DNA of 64,000 nucleotides from an uncultured Ruegeria sp. (GCF_947500045.1 NZ_CANMQQ010000009.1:113815-177814); one strand, 5' to 3'. Positions 18,183 through 28,240 are shown, counted from the stretch's first letter. The notes: a model not told the origin generated them from the letters alone. Program-made: numbers and translations.

Positions 18183-18213
18183 GTTTCGACCTGCGCCTAG
18201 TAAGGTCTGCCTC

Positions 18214-18633
18214 ATGTTGCGCATCAATGACGATATCACCCTGCAGGATTGGGAACTGACCGAAAGCTTTGTGCGGTCTTCCGGTCCCGGTGGGCAGAAC
18301 GTGAACAAAGTCTCGACCGCTGTTGAATTGCGTTTCGAGGCGGCGCGCTCTCCTTCTCTGCCCGAGCCGGTCAAGAACCGGCTGAAACGGCTGGCAGGGC
18401 GGCGGTGGACCAAAGACGGGGCGATTATCATCCAGTGCGAAGAGACCCGCAGCCAAGCCCGCAACCGCGAAATCGCGCGGGGACGCTTGGCCGAGCTGAT
18501 CGTTCGCGCAACGGTCAAACCCAAGCGAAGAATTGCGACGAAACCAACTTATGGTTCGGTCAAACGGCGGCTGGCTGCCAAAAAAGCCCGCGCAGACGTT
18601 AAATCCCTAAGGGGCAAAGTGTCTGAAGATTGA
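18214..18633 (+). CDS. arfB: Alternative ribosome-rescue factor ArfB (peptidyl-tRNA hydrolase)
   Basis: 139 residues with the catalytic GGQ motif in SSGPGGQNVNKVSTAVELRF, as in class-I release factors, and the basic C-terminal tail (KPKRRIATKPTYGSVKRRLAAKKARAD) that inserts into the empty mRNA channel of stalled ribosomes. No stop-codon recognition domain, which fits ArfB rather than a release factor. ATG at 18214 is preceded by TAAGG; the frame opens earlier but only through the terminator. Another rescue component, SmpB, is encoded 3.6 kb downstream. Confidence 0.93.
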   Translation: MLRINDDITLQDWELTESFVRSSGPGGQNVNKVSTAVELRFEAARSPSLPEPVKNRLKRLAGRRWTKDGAIIIQCEETRSQARNREIARGRLAELIVRATVKPKRRIATKPTYGSVKRRLAAKKARADVKSLRGKVSED

Positions 18634-18693
18634 ACTGGCAGATTCTTTGCACGTTGCTACTCTGCCACCGTAAGACGCAGGGGAGGTAAGGTC

Positions 18694-19440
18694 ATGAGGC
18701 TTGAAGGAAAATCCGCGATCGTGACTGGTGGTGCATCCGGGTTTGGGGCGGGGATTGCGCAAAAGTTCCTTTCCGAAGGCGCGCGCGTGATGATTGCCGA
18801 TATCAATGGCGATGCCGCCCGCGACATGGCCGCCGCATTGGGGGCAAATGCCATTCCTCAGCAGGTTGATGTCTCGGACGCGGCTTCTGTTCAGTCTATG
18901 GCAAATGTTGCAGCTGAGGTTTTTGGACACCTGGATATTCTGGTAAACAATGCAGGCGTGACCCACGTGCCGACACCGCTTGAAGACGTCAGTGAAGATG
19001 ACTTTGATCGGGTTTTCGCCGTGAACATGAAATCGGTCTACCTGACCGCGCGCGCTTTCATACCGCAGATGAAAGCACAGGGGTCAGGCGCGGTCCTGAA
19101 TGTGGCCTCGACAGCTGGGTTGTCACCGCGGCCCAATCTCAATTGGTACAATGCCTCCAAAGGTTGGATGATCACAGCAACCAAGACCATGGCGGTCGAG
19201 CTTGCCCCATCAGGTGTACGCGTGAACGCGATCTGTCCGGTGGCCGGCGAAACACCCCTGTTGAAGTCCTTCATGGGTGAGGATACCCCCGAAATCCGCG
19301 CCAAATTCCTATCGACCATCCCATTGGGTCGCTTCTCGACCCCCGAAGATATGGCCAATGCCGCCTGTTTCCTGTGCTCGGACGAAGCCAGTATGATTAC
19401 GGGCACCGCGCTCGAGGTGGACGGGGGCCGATGCATTTGA
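18694..19440 (+). CDS. SDR-family NAD(P)-dependent oxidoreductase
   Basis: 248 residues, a classical short-chain dehydrogenase. The cofactor loop is TGGASGFGAGIA (about 10-21), then NNAGVTHV, and the catalytic Ser/Tyr/Lys are in NVASTAGLSPRPNLNWYNASKGW (YxxxK). Acidic DINGD after beta-2 suggests NAD preference. Substrate unknown; the closest described members act as 3-oxoacyl- or sugar-type dehydrogenases. Preceded by AGGGGAGGTAAGGTC, a good ribosome-binding site. Confidence 0.9.
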   Translation: MRLEGKSAIVTGGASGFGAGIAQKFLSEGARVMIADINGDAARDMAAALGANAIPQQVDVSDAASVQSMANVAAEVFGHLDILVNNAGVTHVPTPLEDVSEDDFDRVFAVNMKSVYLTARAFIPQMKAQGSGAVLNVASTAGLSPRPNLNWYNASKGWMITATKTMAVELAPSGVRVNAICPVAGETPLLKSFMGEDTPEIRAKFLSTIPLGRFSTPEDMANAACFLCSDEASMITGTALEVDGGRCI

Positions 19441-19522
19441 TCCGGACTTCATCTGGCCAAAAATATCTCCGCCAGAGGCAGCGCGCCCAAGCGCGCTTCC
19501 CTGCCCAACGTCGGAGGTTTCG

Positions 19523-20536
19523 ATGACTCCTGGATCCAAAAACCTGATTACCGATGTCCCAGGCCTGAAGGTCGGCAACGCGCAGGACGAGGCGTTGAAA
19601 TCGGGCACAACTGTTCTGACGGCGGACAAACCCTTTGTTGCTTCTGTCCATGTAATGGGGGGCGCACCGGGAACGCGGGAAACCGATTTGTTGGCGCCCG
19701 ACAAATCCGTTGACCGGGTAGATGCGATCGCGCTGTCGGGCGGGTCGGCTTTTGGACTGGATGCCTGTTCAGGGGTATCCGACGCGATGCGGGCCGAGGG
19801 CCGAGGCTTTCAGGTAGGTCAGGCAATCGTCCCCATTATACCCGGCGCGATTCTGTTCGATCTGCTTAATGGTGGTGACAAAAACTGGATCGAAAACCCC
19901 TATCGCGCGTTGGGAAAGGCCGCATATCTATCGGCCTCACAGCATTTTGATCTTGGCACAGCAGGCGCAGGTGTGGGCGCCTTGTCGGCGATGCAGAAAG
20001 GGGGGCTGGGCTCTGCATCATTGGTACTGGAGAATGGTACAATGGTCGGCGCGCTGGTCGCTGCCAACCCTTTGGGCAGTGTCACGACGCCGGGTGATCG
20101 GCATTTCTGGGCGGCACCCTTTGAGATTGGCAACGAATTCGGTGGGCTGGGGCCAGACCCGACCTCCGGGCTCGGGCGCGTTCAAGCCAGTCGTAAAGCG
20201 GCGGCCATGCATAAAGCCCCGCCAGATCAAGGAAATACGACGATTGCGGTGGTTGCGACCGATGCGGCCTTGTCCAAGCCACAATGTCATCGGCTTGCAG
20301 TGGCAGCCCATGACGGCATTGCCCGTGCGATTGTGCCAGCGCATACCCCAGGGGACGGAGACCTCGTGTTCGGTATCAGCACCGGTGCGCGACGTGTAGA
20401 TGAAGGCGCCCTGACCATGATTGGTCATGCGGCCTCGATCTGTCTGGCCCGCGCCATCGCACGGGCCGTCTATCTGGCGTCACCCAGTGCAGGCGATCTT
20501 CTGCCCTGCTGGTCAGCCGTACATGACTTAAGTTAA
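19523..20536 (+). CDS. P1-family peptidase (DmpA/aminopeptidase type)
   Basis: 337 residues of the DmpA/P1 family (peptidase S58), Ntn-type enzymes that self-cleave into two chains. Recognisable segments: LITDVPGLKVGNAQDEALKSGTTV, ALSGGSAFGLDACSGVSDAM and the GTAGAGVGALSAMQKGGLGSASL region before the autocleavage half. Members hydrolyse N-terminal D- or beta-amino acids or cyclic amides. No signal peptide, so cytoplasmic. The nucleophile cannot be fixed from sequence alone. Confidence 0.88.
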   Translation: MTPGSKNLITDVPGLKVGNAQDEALKSGTTVLTADKPFVASVHVMGGAPGTRETDLLAPDKSVDRVDAIALSGGSAFGLDACSGVSDAMRAEGRGFQVGQAIVPIIPGAILFDLLNGGDKNWIENPYRALGKAAYLSASQHFDLGTAGAGVGALSAMQKGGLGSASLVLENGTMVGALVAANPLGSVTTPGDRHFWAAPFEIGNEFGGLGPDPTSGLGRVQASRKAAAMHKAPPDQGNTTIAVVATDAALSKPQCHRLAVAAHDGIARAIVPAHTPGDGDLVFGISTGARRVDEGALTMIGHAASICLARAIARAVYLASPSAGDLLPCWSAVHDLS

Positions 20537-20649
20537 GGACGAACTGATCTTGGCTGTGACACAGTGCCATCGCGCGGCAATCTGCGCGTTGACTCTCTGC
20601 TGCGCCAGAGGTCCTTTCTGTGCAGCCAATTCGTATCGGAGCAAAAGCT

Positions 20650-21063
20650 ATGAATCGTATCCTCGCCACCGCAATTGCCTGCCTGCTGGCCCTTCCAGCC
20701 TATGCTGAAGGTGACGCTGAAGCTGGCAAGAAAGCTTTCAACAAATGCAAATCCTGCCACATGATCGCTGATCCTGCCGGTGAGGTGATCGTCAAAGGCG
20801 GCAAGACCGGCCCGAACCTTTATGGCATCGCGGGCCGTACCGCTGGGACAGAAGAAGGTTTCAAATACGGTGACAGCATCGTGGCGGCGGGTGAAAACGG
20901 ACTGGTCTGGGATGAAGAGACCTTTGTGGCCTATGCGCAAGACCCCAAGGCGTTTTTGAAGGAATATCTGGGTGAAACCTCGGCCAAGTCGAAAATGACC
21001 TTCAAACTGAAGAAGGGCGGCGAAGACGTTTACGCCTATATCGCGAGTGTTTCTGGCGAGTAA
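20650..21063 (+). CDS. Periplasmic c-type cytochrome (cytochrome c2/c550 type)
   Basis: 137 residues with a signal peptide (IACLLALPAYAEG, cleavage about residue 19). Haem-binding motif CKSCH near residue 38 and a likely axial methionine in KSKMTF near residue 117, giving a class I cytochrome of the c2/c550 type. An electron carrier between the cytochrome bc1 complex and terminal oxidases or reductases is the expected role. ATG at 20650 has GGAG nine bases upstream. A strong hairpin terminator follows. Confidence 0.9.
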   Translation: MNRILATAIACLLALPAYAEGDAEAGKKAFNKCKSCHMIADPAGEVIVKGGKTGPNLYGIAGRTAGTEEGFKYGDSIVAAGENGLVWDEETFVAYAQDPKAFLKEYLGETSAKSKMTFKLKKGGEDVYAYIASVSGE

Positions 21064-21093
21064 CTCTGCCCAATAAAACCATGACAAAGTACA

Positions 21094-21118
21094 AAAGGCC
21101 GCAGCCCCTGCGGCCTTT
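21094..21118 (+). terminator. Rho-independent terminator after cytochrome c
   Basis: Eleven-pair perfect stem AAAGGCCGCAG / CTGCGGCCTTT with a CCC loop, 30 bases after the cytochrome stop codon. The T run is short (TTTC) but the stem is very stable. Confidence 0.75.
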
Positions 21119-21208
21119 CGTGCGATTGATTGATGCCTCATTCAACGTCACGCTGGGAAAAAACCGGGAAGGCCGCGCGCACCGGAGATTGCCAACAGGA
21201 GACGACAG

Positions 21209-21751
21209 ATGGGAATCTTGATCCCGGCTTGGGTTGAGGGCGAATTGACCCCGGTTGATAAGCTGGAGGCACATGAAAAAGGCCTGAAGCATAAGGCGGT
21301 ATCGGTCTTCGTCGTGCGTGGGACCGAGATATTGCTGCAACGCAGGGCGATGGGAAAATACCATACGCCGGGTCTCTGGGCGAATACCTGTTGCACCCAT
21401 CCGGAATGGAACGAAAGCGCGTCGCATTGTGCAGTTCGCCGCCTGCGCGAGGAGCTGGGTATCACCGGGCTATACCCCGAATATCGGCACCGGTTGGAAT
21501 ATCACGCAGATGTCGGCAACGGGCTTGTCGAGAACGAGGTGGTCGATGTCTTTCTGGCCCATGTGCGTGGATCATTACAAATCGAGCCTAATCCAGATGA
21601 AGTGATGGATATTCGCTGGGTCGACTATCATGATCTGCTGGCCGAGGTTAAGCGCCACCCTGACCGTTTTACGCCGTGGCTCAAGATTTATTTGCACAAC
21701 CACGCGGACACGATCTTTGGCCCTGACCTGATAATCTCGGCCAATTCGTAA
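21209..21751 (+). CDS. idi: Isopentenyl-diphosphate delta-isomerase (type I)
   Basis: 180 residues with a Nudix-type fold. Active-site cysteine is in WANTCCTHP and the catalytic glutamate region follows; EELGI and the C-terminal RFTPWLK segment fit type I Idi. Interconverts IPP and DMAPP for isoprenoid, quinone and carotenoid synthesis. Preceded by AGGAG with good spacing. Upstream and downstream genes are functionally unrelated. Confidence 0.95.
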   Translation: MGILIPAWVEGELTPVDKLEAHEKGLKHKAVSVFVVRGTEILLQRRAMGKYHTPGLWANTCCTHPEWNESASHCAVRRLREELGITGLYPEYRHRLEYHADVGNGLVENEVVDVFLAHVRGSLQIEPNPDEVMDIRWVDYHDLLAEVKRHPDRFTPWLKIYLHNHADTIFGPDLIISANS

Positions 21752-21795
21752 CCCTGCCTTGCAAGGCGCGCGCAAGCGGCCTACATCAACGCGTC

Positions 21796-22272
21796 ATGGC
21801 CAAGCAGAAGACAGACCCGAATTACAAAGTTATCGCCGAAAACCGGCGCGCGCGCTTCGATTATGCAATCGAGGACGATCTCGAGTGCGGTCTCATTTTG
21901 GAGGGGTCCGAGGTCAAATCCCTGCGTGCGGGTGGGTCGAACATCGCTGAAAGCTATGCGTCCGTTGATGACGGAGAGCTGTGGCTGATCAACTGTTATA
22001 TCGCGCCTTACGAACAGGCGAAGGTTTTCAAGCACGAAGAACGTCGTCGCCGCAAGCTGCTGGTGTCGCGTAAGGAACTGTCAAACCTGTGGAATGCGAC
22101 CCAACGCAAGGGCATGACGCTTGTGCCGCTGGTTCTGTACTTCAATCACAAAGGCCGGGCGAAGCTGAAGATCGGCATCGCCAAGGGCAAGAAGCTACAC
22201 GACAAGCGTGAAACGCAAGCCAAGCGGGATTGGTCACGACAGAAACAGCGTTTGATGAAGGACCACAGTTAG
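21796..22272 (+). CDS. smpB: SsrA-binding protein SmpB
   Basis: 158 residues, standard length. Conserved core: [32 protein letters not shown], then [11 protein letters not shown], and a basic tail with KREDWSRQK-like residues ([18 protein letters not shown]) that occupies the decoding centre. Partner of tmRNA in trans-translation. The tmRNA gene itself is not in this window. The stop overlaps that of the convergent glpK by 2-3 bases. Confidence 0.97.
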   Translation: MAKQKTDPNYKVIAENRRARFDYAIEDDLECGLILEGSEVKSLRAGGSNIAESYASVDDGELWLINCYIAPYEQAKVFKHEERRRRKLLVSRKELSNLWNATQRKGMTLVPLVLYFNHKGRAKLKIGIAKGKKLHDKRETQAKRDWSRQKQRLMKDHS

Positions 22273-23747
22273 AAGGCCATGGTCGCCTGAACTGCCCGTT
22301 GCCAGCGCGCATAAGCCGCGTTTCGGTCGGCTTCGCCTTTCGTGGGCTCAAACCGGCGGTCCAGATCCCAGGTCTCGGCGAATCCTGCCTGATCCGGATA
22401 GACACCTGCTTTCATCCCCGCCAGCCATGCGGCACCAAGCGCGGTGGTTTCCTGCATCACCGGGCGGTCGACCGGAGCGCCCAGAATATCTGAAAGCCCC
22501 TGCATCGCCCAATCCGACGCGCTCATCCCGCCGTCGACGCGCAGGATCACGTGAGCTTCGGCCCCCCAATCGCCCTGCATCGCATGCCACAGGTCACGGG
22601 TTTGGAACGCGATGCTTTCCAGAGTGGCGCGCGCGATTTCGGCGCGGCCGGAATTGCGGGTCAGGCCAAAGATTGCGCCTCGGCAATCGGGTTTCCAGTA
22701 GGGTGCGCCCAACCCGGTGAACGCAGGCACAAGCACAACATGCTGGTTTGGATCGGCTTGCGCGGCCAGCTCACCGCTTTGTGGCGCGGCCTCGATAATC
22801 TGCAACGCGTCGCGCAACCATTGCACTGCCGCACCTGCGATGAAGATCGAGCCCTCAAGCGCATAGGTTTTCTGCCCATCCAACTGATAGGCAATGGTGG
22901 TAAGCAGACGGTTCTTCGATTCCACCGGCTGCGTACCGGTATTAAGCAGCGCGAAACAGCCAGTGCCATAGGTGGATTTCATCATACCGGGCTGGAAACA
23001 GGCCTGCCCGATTGTGGCGGCTTGCTGATCCCCGGCCACACCAAGAATCGGAATGCCGCCGCCGAACAGTGAGGTTGATCCAAAATCTGCCGCACAATCC
23101 CGCACATCAGGCAGTATGGCCTGTGGGATATCCAACAAATCGCAAATCTCGCTGCTCCATTGCCCCTTGTGAATGTCGAACAGCAATGTGCGGGCCGCAT
23201 TGGTGGCATCGGTGGCGTGCACGCGGCCTTCGGTCAGTCGCCAGATCAGAAAGGTGTCGATTGTGCCGAACAGCAGCTCTCCGGCGGCGGCGCGATCACG
23301 CGCGCCAGGCACGGAATCAAGCAGCCATTTGACTTTGGTGCCAGAAAAATACGGATCCAGCAGTAGCCCGGTTTGCGCTGTCACATCATCTTCGCACCCT
23401 GCTTTGCGAAGCTCTTCACAAATCTCCGCGGTACGGCGGTCTTGCCAGACAATCGCGCTGTGGATCGGGGCACCGGTGGCTTTGTCCCAGATCACGGTGG
23501 TTTCGCGCTGATTGGTGATCCCAATTCCGGCGATCTGGGAAGCGGACACACCGGTTGTTTCCAGAGCATCGCGGCAAACGGTCAGAACGCTATCCCAGAT
23601 TTCCTCAGCGTCATGTTCCACCCAGCCCTCTTGCGGGAAATGCTGCGTAAACTCTCGCTGTGCGGTGCCGACGCGCTGCATTTGCGCGTCGAACAGGATC
23701 GCACGAGACGATGTGGTGCCCTGATCGATTGCCAGAATATAGGTCAT
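22269..23747 (-). CDS. glpK: Glycerol kinase
   Basis: 492 residues, full length. FGGY-kinase motifs are clear: the phosphate-binding [13 protein letters not shown] at the N-terminus, [20 protein letters not shown], and the ATP-binding [11 protein letters not shown] near the C-terminus. Produces sn-glycerol-3-phosphate. No glpD, glpF or glpR is adjacent, so regulation cannot be inferred from context. A glycerophosphodiester phosphodiesterase that would feed the same pool lies at 56.5 kb. Confidence 0.96.
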   Translation of the reverse strand: MTYILAIDQGTTSSRAILFDAQMQRVGTAQREFTQHFPQEGWVEHDAEEIWDSVLTVCRDALETTGVSASQIAGIGITNQRETTVIWDKATGAPIHSAIVWQDRRTAEICEELRKAGCEDDVTAQTGLLLDPYFSGTKVKWLLDSVPGARDRAAAGELLFGTIDTFLIWRLTEGRVHATDATNAARTLLFDIHKGQWSSEICDLLDIPQAILPDVRDCAADFGSTSLFGGGIPILGVAGDQQAATIGQACFQPGMMKSTYGTGCFALLNTGTQPVESKNRLLTTIAYQLDGQKTYALEGSIFIAGAAVQWLRDALQIIEAAPQSGELAAQADPNQHVVLVPAFTGLGAPYWKPDCRGAIFGLTRNSGRAEIARATLESIAFQTRDLWHAMQGDWGAEAHVILRVDGGMSASDWAMQGLSDILGAPVDRPVMQETTALGAAWLAGMKAGVYPDQAGFAETWDLDRRFEPTKGEADRNAAYARWQRAVQATMAF

Positions 23748-23817
23748 GCCTGTGCCCCTCCCACTTAGGTTTTGCAGGACTTTAGCGCAAACACCGTCAA
23801 CCCTGCCAGAGGGGAAT

Positions 23818-24669
23818 TCAGCCAGATGAAACCAACAGATTGTCGATCAACCGCACACCATCTGCCCAAGCCGCCGCAAACAGCCGCGCGGGGCGATTGG
23901 CGTGGGTCAAAGGCTCCAAAGTTTCGGCGCAGCGCAACTGCAGGTACTCGACATTGCTGAACCCGGCAGTCAATAGATCGGCCTGCGCCTTTGGAACCAA
24001 CGCGCCAAACGCTTCGCCATTCTCCAGAGCTTGAACAAGCGCGCGCATGATGCGGTGTTTTTCGGCTGCAATTGCCAGACCGTTGTCCGACAGCTGTTGA
24101 TTGCGCGACGACATCGCAAGACCCGAGGCTTCGCGTATAGTGGGGCAACCAACCACCTCGATCGGGATGTCAAGATCGCGTGCCATCCGACGGACGATCA
24201 TAAGTTGCTGATAGTCTTTTTCGCCGAAATAGGCTCGATCTGCTTGCGTTTGCTGGAACAGTTTGGCGACTACGGTTGCCACACCGTCGAAATGACCCGG
24301 GCGGAATTCACCCTCCATGACATCAGTCAGGCCCGAGACAGAGACTGTTGTCGCAAACCCTTCAGGGTAGATTTCATCCGGGGCGGGCACGTAAATCGCG
24401 TCGATATCATAGGGCACCAGCTTTTCCGCGTCGTCCTGTTCAGTGCGTGGATAATTGGCGAGGTCTTCAGGGTTGTTGAATTGTTTGGGGTTCACGAAGA
24501 TCGTCACAATCACCCGGTCGCATGCCGACTTCGCAGCCTCCGCCAGGGATAGATGTCCCTGATGTAGCGCCCCCATGGTGGGGACGACGCCAATTACCTC
24601 ACCCTGTTTGTGCCATTCATGTGTCAGAGCGCGAAGAACCGCCAACCGGCGCAGAATAGGCGCGGTCAT
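23818..24669 (-). CDS. panC: Pantothenate synthetase (pantoate-beta-alanine ligase)
   Basis: 283 residues. The nucleotide-binding motifs are [14 protein letters not shown] (HxGH) and the C-terminal MSSRNQ (KMSKS equivalent), with FVNPKQF and [10 protein letters not shown] for pantoate binding. Condenses pantoate with beta-alanine in coenzyme A synthesis. Start ATG overlaps the panB stop (ATGA), so panB-panC form a translationally coupled pair. Confidence 0.97.
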   Translation of the reverse strand: MTAPILRRLAVLRALTHEWHKQGEVIGVVPTMGALHQGHLSLAEAAKSACDRVIVTIFVNPKQFNNPEDLANYPRTEQDDAEKLVPYDIDAIYVPAPDEIYPEGFATTVSVSGLTDVMEGEFRPGHFDGVATVVAKLFQQTQADRAYFGEKDYQQLMIVRRMARDLDIPIEVVGCPTIREASGLAMSSRNQQLSDNGLAIAAEKHRIMRALVQALENGEAFGALVPKAQADLLTAGFSNVEYLQLRCAETLEPLTHANRPARLFAAAWADGVRLIDNLLVSSG

Positions 24670-25505
24670 GTTTTAGGGCCTTTGACGGGGGCAGTATCGG
24701 CAAAGACATGTTCGTCTGCCGGAAAGCTGCGCGCACGCACTTCGGCGGCGTATTCCGCAATTGCGGCTTCGGCCAGTGGCCCGAGATCGGCATAGCGTTT
24801 GACGAATTTCGGTTTGAACGCAGTGAAAAAGCCCAGCATGTCATCCACCACCAGAATTTGCCCGTCGCACCCGGCCGAGGCGCCAATGCCGATGGTGGGG
24901 ATCTCGATTTCAGAAGTAATCCGGTCAGCCAATCCTTGTGGAACCTTCTCTAACACGACGGAAAATGCACCCGCTTCGGTAACAGCATGCGCGTCGGCCA
25001 ACACGGCCTGGGCCTGATCGGCACGGCCCTGAACCTTGTAGCCCCCCAATGTGTTGATCGATTGCGGTGTCAGGCCGATATGCGCCATTACCGGGATGCC
25101 GCGTTGCACCAGAAAGCGAATGGTTTCCGCCATCTCGACACCGCCTTCCAGCTTTACCGCCCCTGCGCCTGTTTCGGCCATCAGGCGTGCAGCGTTGCGA
25201 AAGGCCTGCGCCGGATCGTGCTCGTAGCTGGCGAAAGGCATGTCGATCACCATCATTGCCTTGTCCAGACCGCGGGCAACGGCCTGACCATGCATGATCA
25301 TCATGTCCATGGTCACCCCAAGGGTCGAGGTCAGCCCATGCAGCACCATGCCGACGCTGTCACCCACCAGGACAAAGTCGCAATACGCATCCATCAACCG
25401 GGCCATCGGCGTGGTATACGCGGTCAGCGAGACCAGAGGAACGCGGCCTTTTTGGGCGCGGATATCCTGTGCGTTCGGGGCTTTCTTGCGGGCGGTGGCG
25501 CTCAT
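24666..25505 (-). CDS. panB: 3-methyl-2-oxobutanoate hydroxymethyltransferase
   Basis: About 279 residues with the PanB TIM-barrel signature: [13 protein letters not shown], the Mg-binding [24 protein letters not shown] and [19 protein letters not shown]. First committed step of pantothenate synthesis (ketopantoate from ketoisovalerate). The frame extends to a GTG at 25511, but GGAG lies 5 bases before the ATG at 25505, which is chosen. First gene of panBC. Confidence 0.96.
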   Translation of the reverse strand: MSATARKKAPNAQDIRAQKGRVPLVSLTAYTTPMARLMDAYCDFVLVGDSVGMVLHGLTSTLGVTMDMMIMHGQAVARGLDKAMMVIDMPFASYEHDPAQAFRNAARLMAETGAGAVKLEGGVEMAETIRFLVQRGIPVMAHIGLTPQSINTLGGYKVQGRADQAQAVLADAHAVTEAGAFSVVLEKVPQGLADRITSEIEIPTIGIGASAGCDGQILVVDDMLGFFTAFKPKFVKRYADLGPLAEAAIAEYAAEVRARSFPADEHVFADTAPVKGPKT

Positions 25506-25562
25506 GATCACTCCTCACAGGGTTCATGTTGCAGTGCGGCATAGCAGATGCGGCAAACGCAA

Positions 25563-25609
25563 AGAAACCCCGGTTGCGCCAACAATCCCTTGATTGACCC
25601 GGGGTTTCT
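25563..25609. repeat. Inverted repeat between panB and the peptide-transporter operon
   Basis: Perfect 11-base arms AGAAACCCCGG (25563-25573) and CCGGGGTTTCT (25599-25609) separated by 25 bases, in the divergent spacer between panB and the substrate-binding protein gene. Could fold in the leader of the transporter mRNA or be a protein-binding site; the sequence does not decide which. Confidence 0.4.
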
Positions 25610-25674
25610 GGCAGGATTGGTCTCAGAACGATCCGCAATCAGCGGAATATCGTACAATGTGGGGAGAGATTTTC

Positions 25675-27162
25675 ATGACAAAGCAGCGCTTTCGCTCGTT
25701 CGCGTCGGCCTTGGCCCTTGGTGCCAGCCTGTTTGCCACACAGGCTTTGGCCAAATCGGATATCACTATCGCCATGCAGCTTGAGCCACCGCACCTGGAC
25801 CCGACCAGTGCTGCCGCGCAAGCCATTGATTCGGTGGTGTACACCAATATCTTCGAGGGTCTGACCCGTTTCATGGGGGACGGATCGGTCGTTCCCGGGT
25901 TGGCCGAAAGCTGGGAAATCTCAGAAGATGGCACCGTGTACACGTTCAAACTGCGCGATGGCGTGACCTTCCATGACGGCTCAACAATGGATGCCGAGGA
26001 CGTCAAGTTCAGCCTGGACCGTGCCACCGCCGAAGATAGCGCCAATGCGCAGAAGGCTTTGTTTGCAGGGATCGAGACGGTCGAGGTCGTGGACCCTCTG
26101 ACCGTTCGGGTGACGTTGAAAGAACCAAACGGCAATTTCCTATTCAACCTGGCTTGGGGTGATGCGGTAATTGTTGCCCCTGAAAGTATCGAGAACATCA
26201 AAACCAACCCGGTTGGTACGGGTGCGTTTACCTTTGCGGATTGGGTCCAGGGGGACAGCATCACCCTAAATCGCAACCCTGATTATTGGGGTGAACAGCC
26301 TGCGTTAGAGACTGCAACGTTCAAATTTATCTCGGATCCGACAGCTGCCTTTGCCGCAATGATGGCCGAGGATGTGGATGTATTCGACAACTTCCCTGCG
26401 CCCGAGAACCTGCCGCAGTTTGAAGCCGATCCGCGCTTTCAGCTCCTTGTCGGCTCGACTGAAGGTGAAACCATTTTGTCGACCAACAATAAACAAGCCC
26501 CGTTTGATGATATTCTGGTGCGACAAGCCTTGGCCCATGCGATTGATCGGCAGGCTATCATCGACGGTGCGATGTTTGGCTATGGCACGCCCATCGGCAC
26601 CCATTTCGCACCGCACAACCCGGCTTACGTCGATCTGACGGGAGATTCTGCCTACGATCCCGAACAAGCCAAGGCGCTTTTGGCAGAGGCTGGATTTCCT
26701 GACGGGTTCGAGACCACGCTACACCTGCCGCCGCCGTCTTATGCCCGGCGCGGTGGTGAGATCATAGCTGCCCAACTGTCCGAAGTTGGCATCACTGCCG
26801 AGATCATCAATGTAGAATGGGCGCAGTGGTTGGAAAGCGTGTTCAAGGGCAAGGAATTCGGCCTGACCATTGTCAGCCATACCGAACCGATGGATATCGG
26901 CATCTATGCGCGCCCCGACTATTACTTCCAATATGACAGCACTGATTTTCAGGCTTTGATGAATACGCTGAATTCGACCACGGACCCTGATGAACGTACC
27001 CGTTTGCTGGGAGAGGCGCAGCGCCTGATATCAACCGACTACGTCAACGGCTATCTGTTCCAGCTTGCCAAGCTTGGCGTGGCTAAGGCTGGGGTGCAGG
27101 GGCTTTGGGTAAATGCACCCACAGCTGCAATCGACCTGACTGCGATCAGTTGGGACGAATAA
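25675..27162 (+). CDS. Peptide/nickel-type ABC transporter substrate-binding protein
   Basis: About 495 residues; family 5 extracellular solute-binding protein. Sec signal peptide (ASALALGASLFATQALAKS, about 25 residues) without a lipobox. Family landmarks: LEPPHLDPTSAAAQ, LAESWEISEDGTVYTFKLRDGVTFHDG, NPVGTGAF and LNRNPDYWG. ATG at 25675 follows GGGGAG at a spacing of 8; the longer frame to 25594 lacks a signal-like start. First gene of a five-gene uptake operon; ligand probably a short peptide or similar amine, not identifiable. Confidence 0.92.
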   Translation: MTKQRFRSFASALALGASLFATQALAKSDITIAMQLEPPHLDPTSAAAQAIDSVVYTNIFEGLTRFMGDGSVVPGLAESWEISEDGTVYTFKLRDGVTFHDGSTMDAEDVKFSLDRATAEDSANAQKALFAGIETVEVVDPLTVRVTLKEPNGNFLFNLAWGDAVIVAPESIENIKTNPVGTGAFTFADWVQGDSITLNRNPDYWGEQPALETATFKFISDPTAAFAAMMAEDVDVFDNFPAPENLPQFEADPRFQLLVGSTEGETILSTNNKQAPFDDILVRQALAHAIDRQAIIDGAMFGYGTPIGTHFAPHNPAYVDLTGDSAYDPEQAKALLAEAGFPDGFETTLHLPPPSYARRGGEIIAAQLSEVGITAEIINVEWAQWLESVFKGKEFGLTIVSHTEPMDIGIYARPDYYFQYDSTDFQALMNTLNSTTDPDERTRLLGEAQRLISTDYVNGYLFQLAKLGVAKAGVQGLWVNAPTAAIDLTAISWDE

Positions 27163-27180
27163 GCTAAAGGAGGCCCGCGC

Positions 27181-28200
27181 ATGATCAGGCCAGTCCTCGT
27201 CGCACTTGCAATTGCGACGCAGATTGTTGTTGTGCCTGCTGTTCGGGCCGAGTCTTCGCTTGAACAGGCCGTCGCGTTGTGGCTGCAGGGCGACGATATG
27301 CAAGCCCTGCCGATGCTGTCGGAACTTGCAGCCGACGGTGACGTAGAAGCACGCTTGCTGCTGGGGCGGATCGAAACATCCGACTTGGGGCCATCGCCTT
27401 ATCGTCAGTCGCTTGGACCTGATCAATCGCGCGAGTTATTTCGCCAAAAGGATTGGTCGGCATTTGGTCTGCCGTGGTTGACGGTTGAGGCGCGCGCTGG
27501 AAATGGGCTGGCTCAAGCTTTGCTGCAGTCCAAGCGCCCAGAGCCCGATCTTGATCTGATCACAAAACTCAACGCTTTTGGTGAACATCAGGCCACCGAC
27601 TACCCTACACGCATCATCGCGCTATATGGCGATGCGAATATGCGTGAGACGTTGCTAGCCGATGATCAGGTCATGAGCGACCTAAAGCCCTATCTGACTT
27701 ATCTGTCCGAGAATCCTGAGCCACGCGGGGACGGCCTTGCAGCGCTGCGCCATATTCAACCTGATCCGATTGACCCGATTACGGATCAGGCGTTGGGCAT
27801 GGCAGGCCTGCTGGCGCTTGGGTTGGGGTATGGCGATGTATCTTCTGACAACCCGTGGCGACCGGCTGTTGAAGACTGGCTGATGAATTCGGCTTCAACC
27901 CGACCCATCGCGCAGCTTTGCACCGAACTTTGCGCCGATGAAGCACCCAATTGCGCCTTTGCATTTCTGGCGCTGTCCGGTGGGTATTTCGAGGCTATCC
28001 GCATCGACAGCCCGCTTGAATCGGTCATTCCACAAGCGGAATTTCTGGATAGCCCGCGTGCCAGGTTGATGGTCCTTCGTCGCGCTGTGTTGGCGCGCAC
28101 CGAGACCAACCTTGAATGGCTGTCCGATACCGAACCTGCCGCCGAGCTTTCGGCCTGCGCCATCAACCTGATCGGGGACGAACGCCAGGCCTATAAGTAG
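27181..28200 (+). CDS. Exported protein of unknown function inside the ABC operon
   Basis: 339 residues with a signal peptide (LVALAIATQIVVVPAVRAES). The segment EQAVALWLQGDDMQALPMLSELAADGDVEARLLLGR resembles a Sel1/TPR repeat; the rest is mostly helical without recognised domain. The C-terminal part carries several cysteines (LCTELCADEAPNC and SACAIN), consistent with periplasmic disulphides. It starts 18 bases after the substrate-binding protein with AAAGGAGG before the ATG, so it is clearly part of the transporter operon. No function assigned. Confidence 0.8.
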   Translation: MIRPVLVALAIATQIVVVPAVRAESSLEQAVALWLQGDDMQALPMLSELAADGDVEARLLLGRIETSDLGPSPYRQSLGPDQSRELFRQKDWSAFGLPWLTVEARAGNGLAQALLQSKRPEPDLDLITKLNAFGEHQATDYPTRIIALYGDANMRETLLADDQVMSDLKPYLTYLSENPEPRGDGLAALRHIQPDPIDPITDQALGMAGLLALGLGYGDVSSDNPWRPAVEDWLMNSASTRPIAQLCTELCADEAPNCAFAFLALSGGYFEAIRIDSPLESVIPQAEFLDSPRARLMVLRRAVLARTETNLEWLSDTEPAAELSACAINLIGDERQAYK

Positions 28201-28240
28201 GTGCTGGACCCCTGCGATCCGCACACTTAACCTGTTACCA

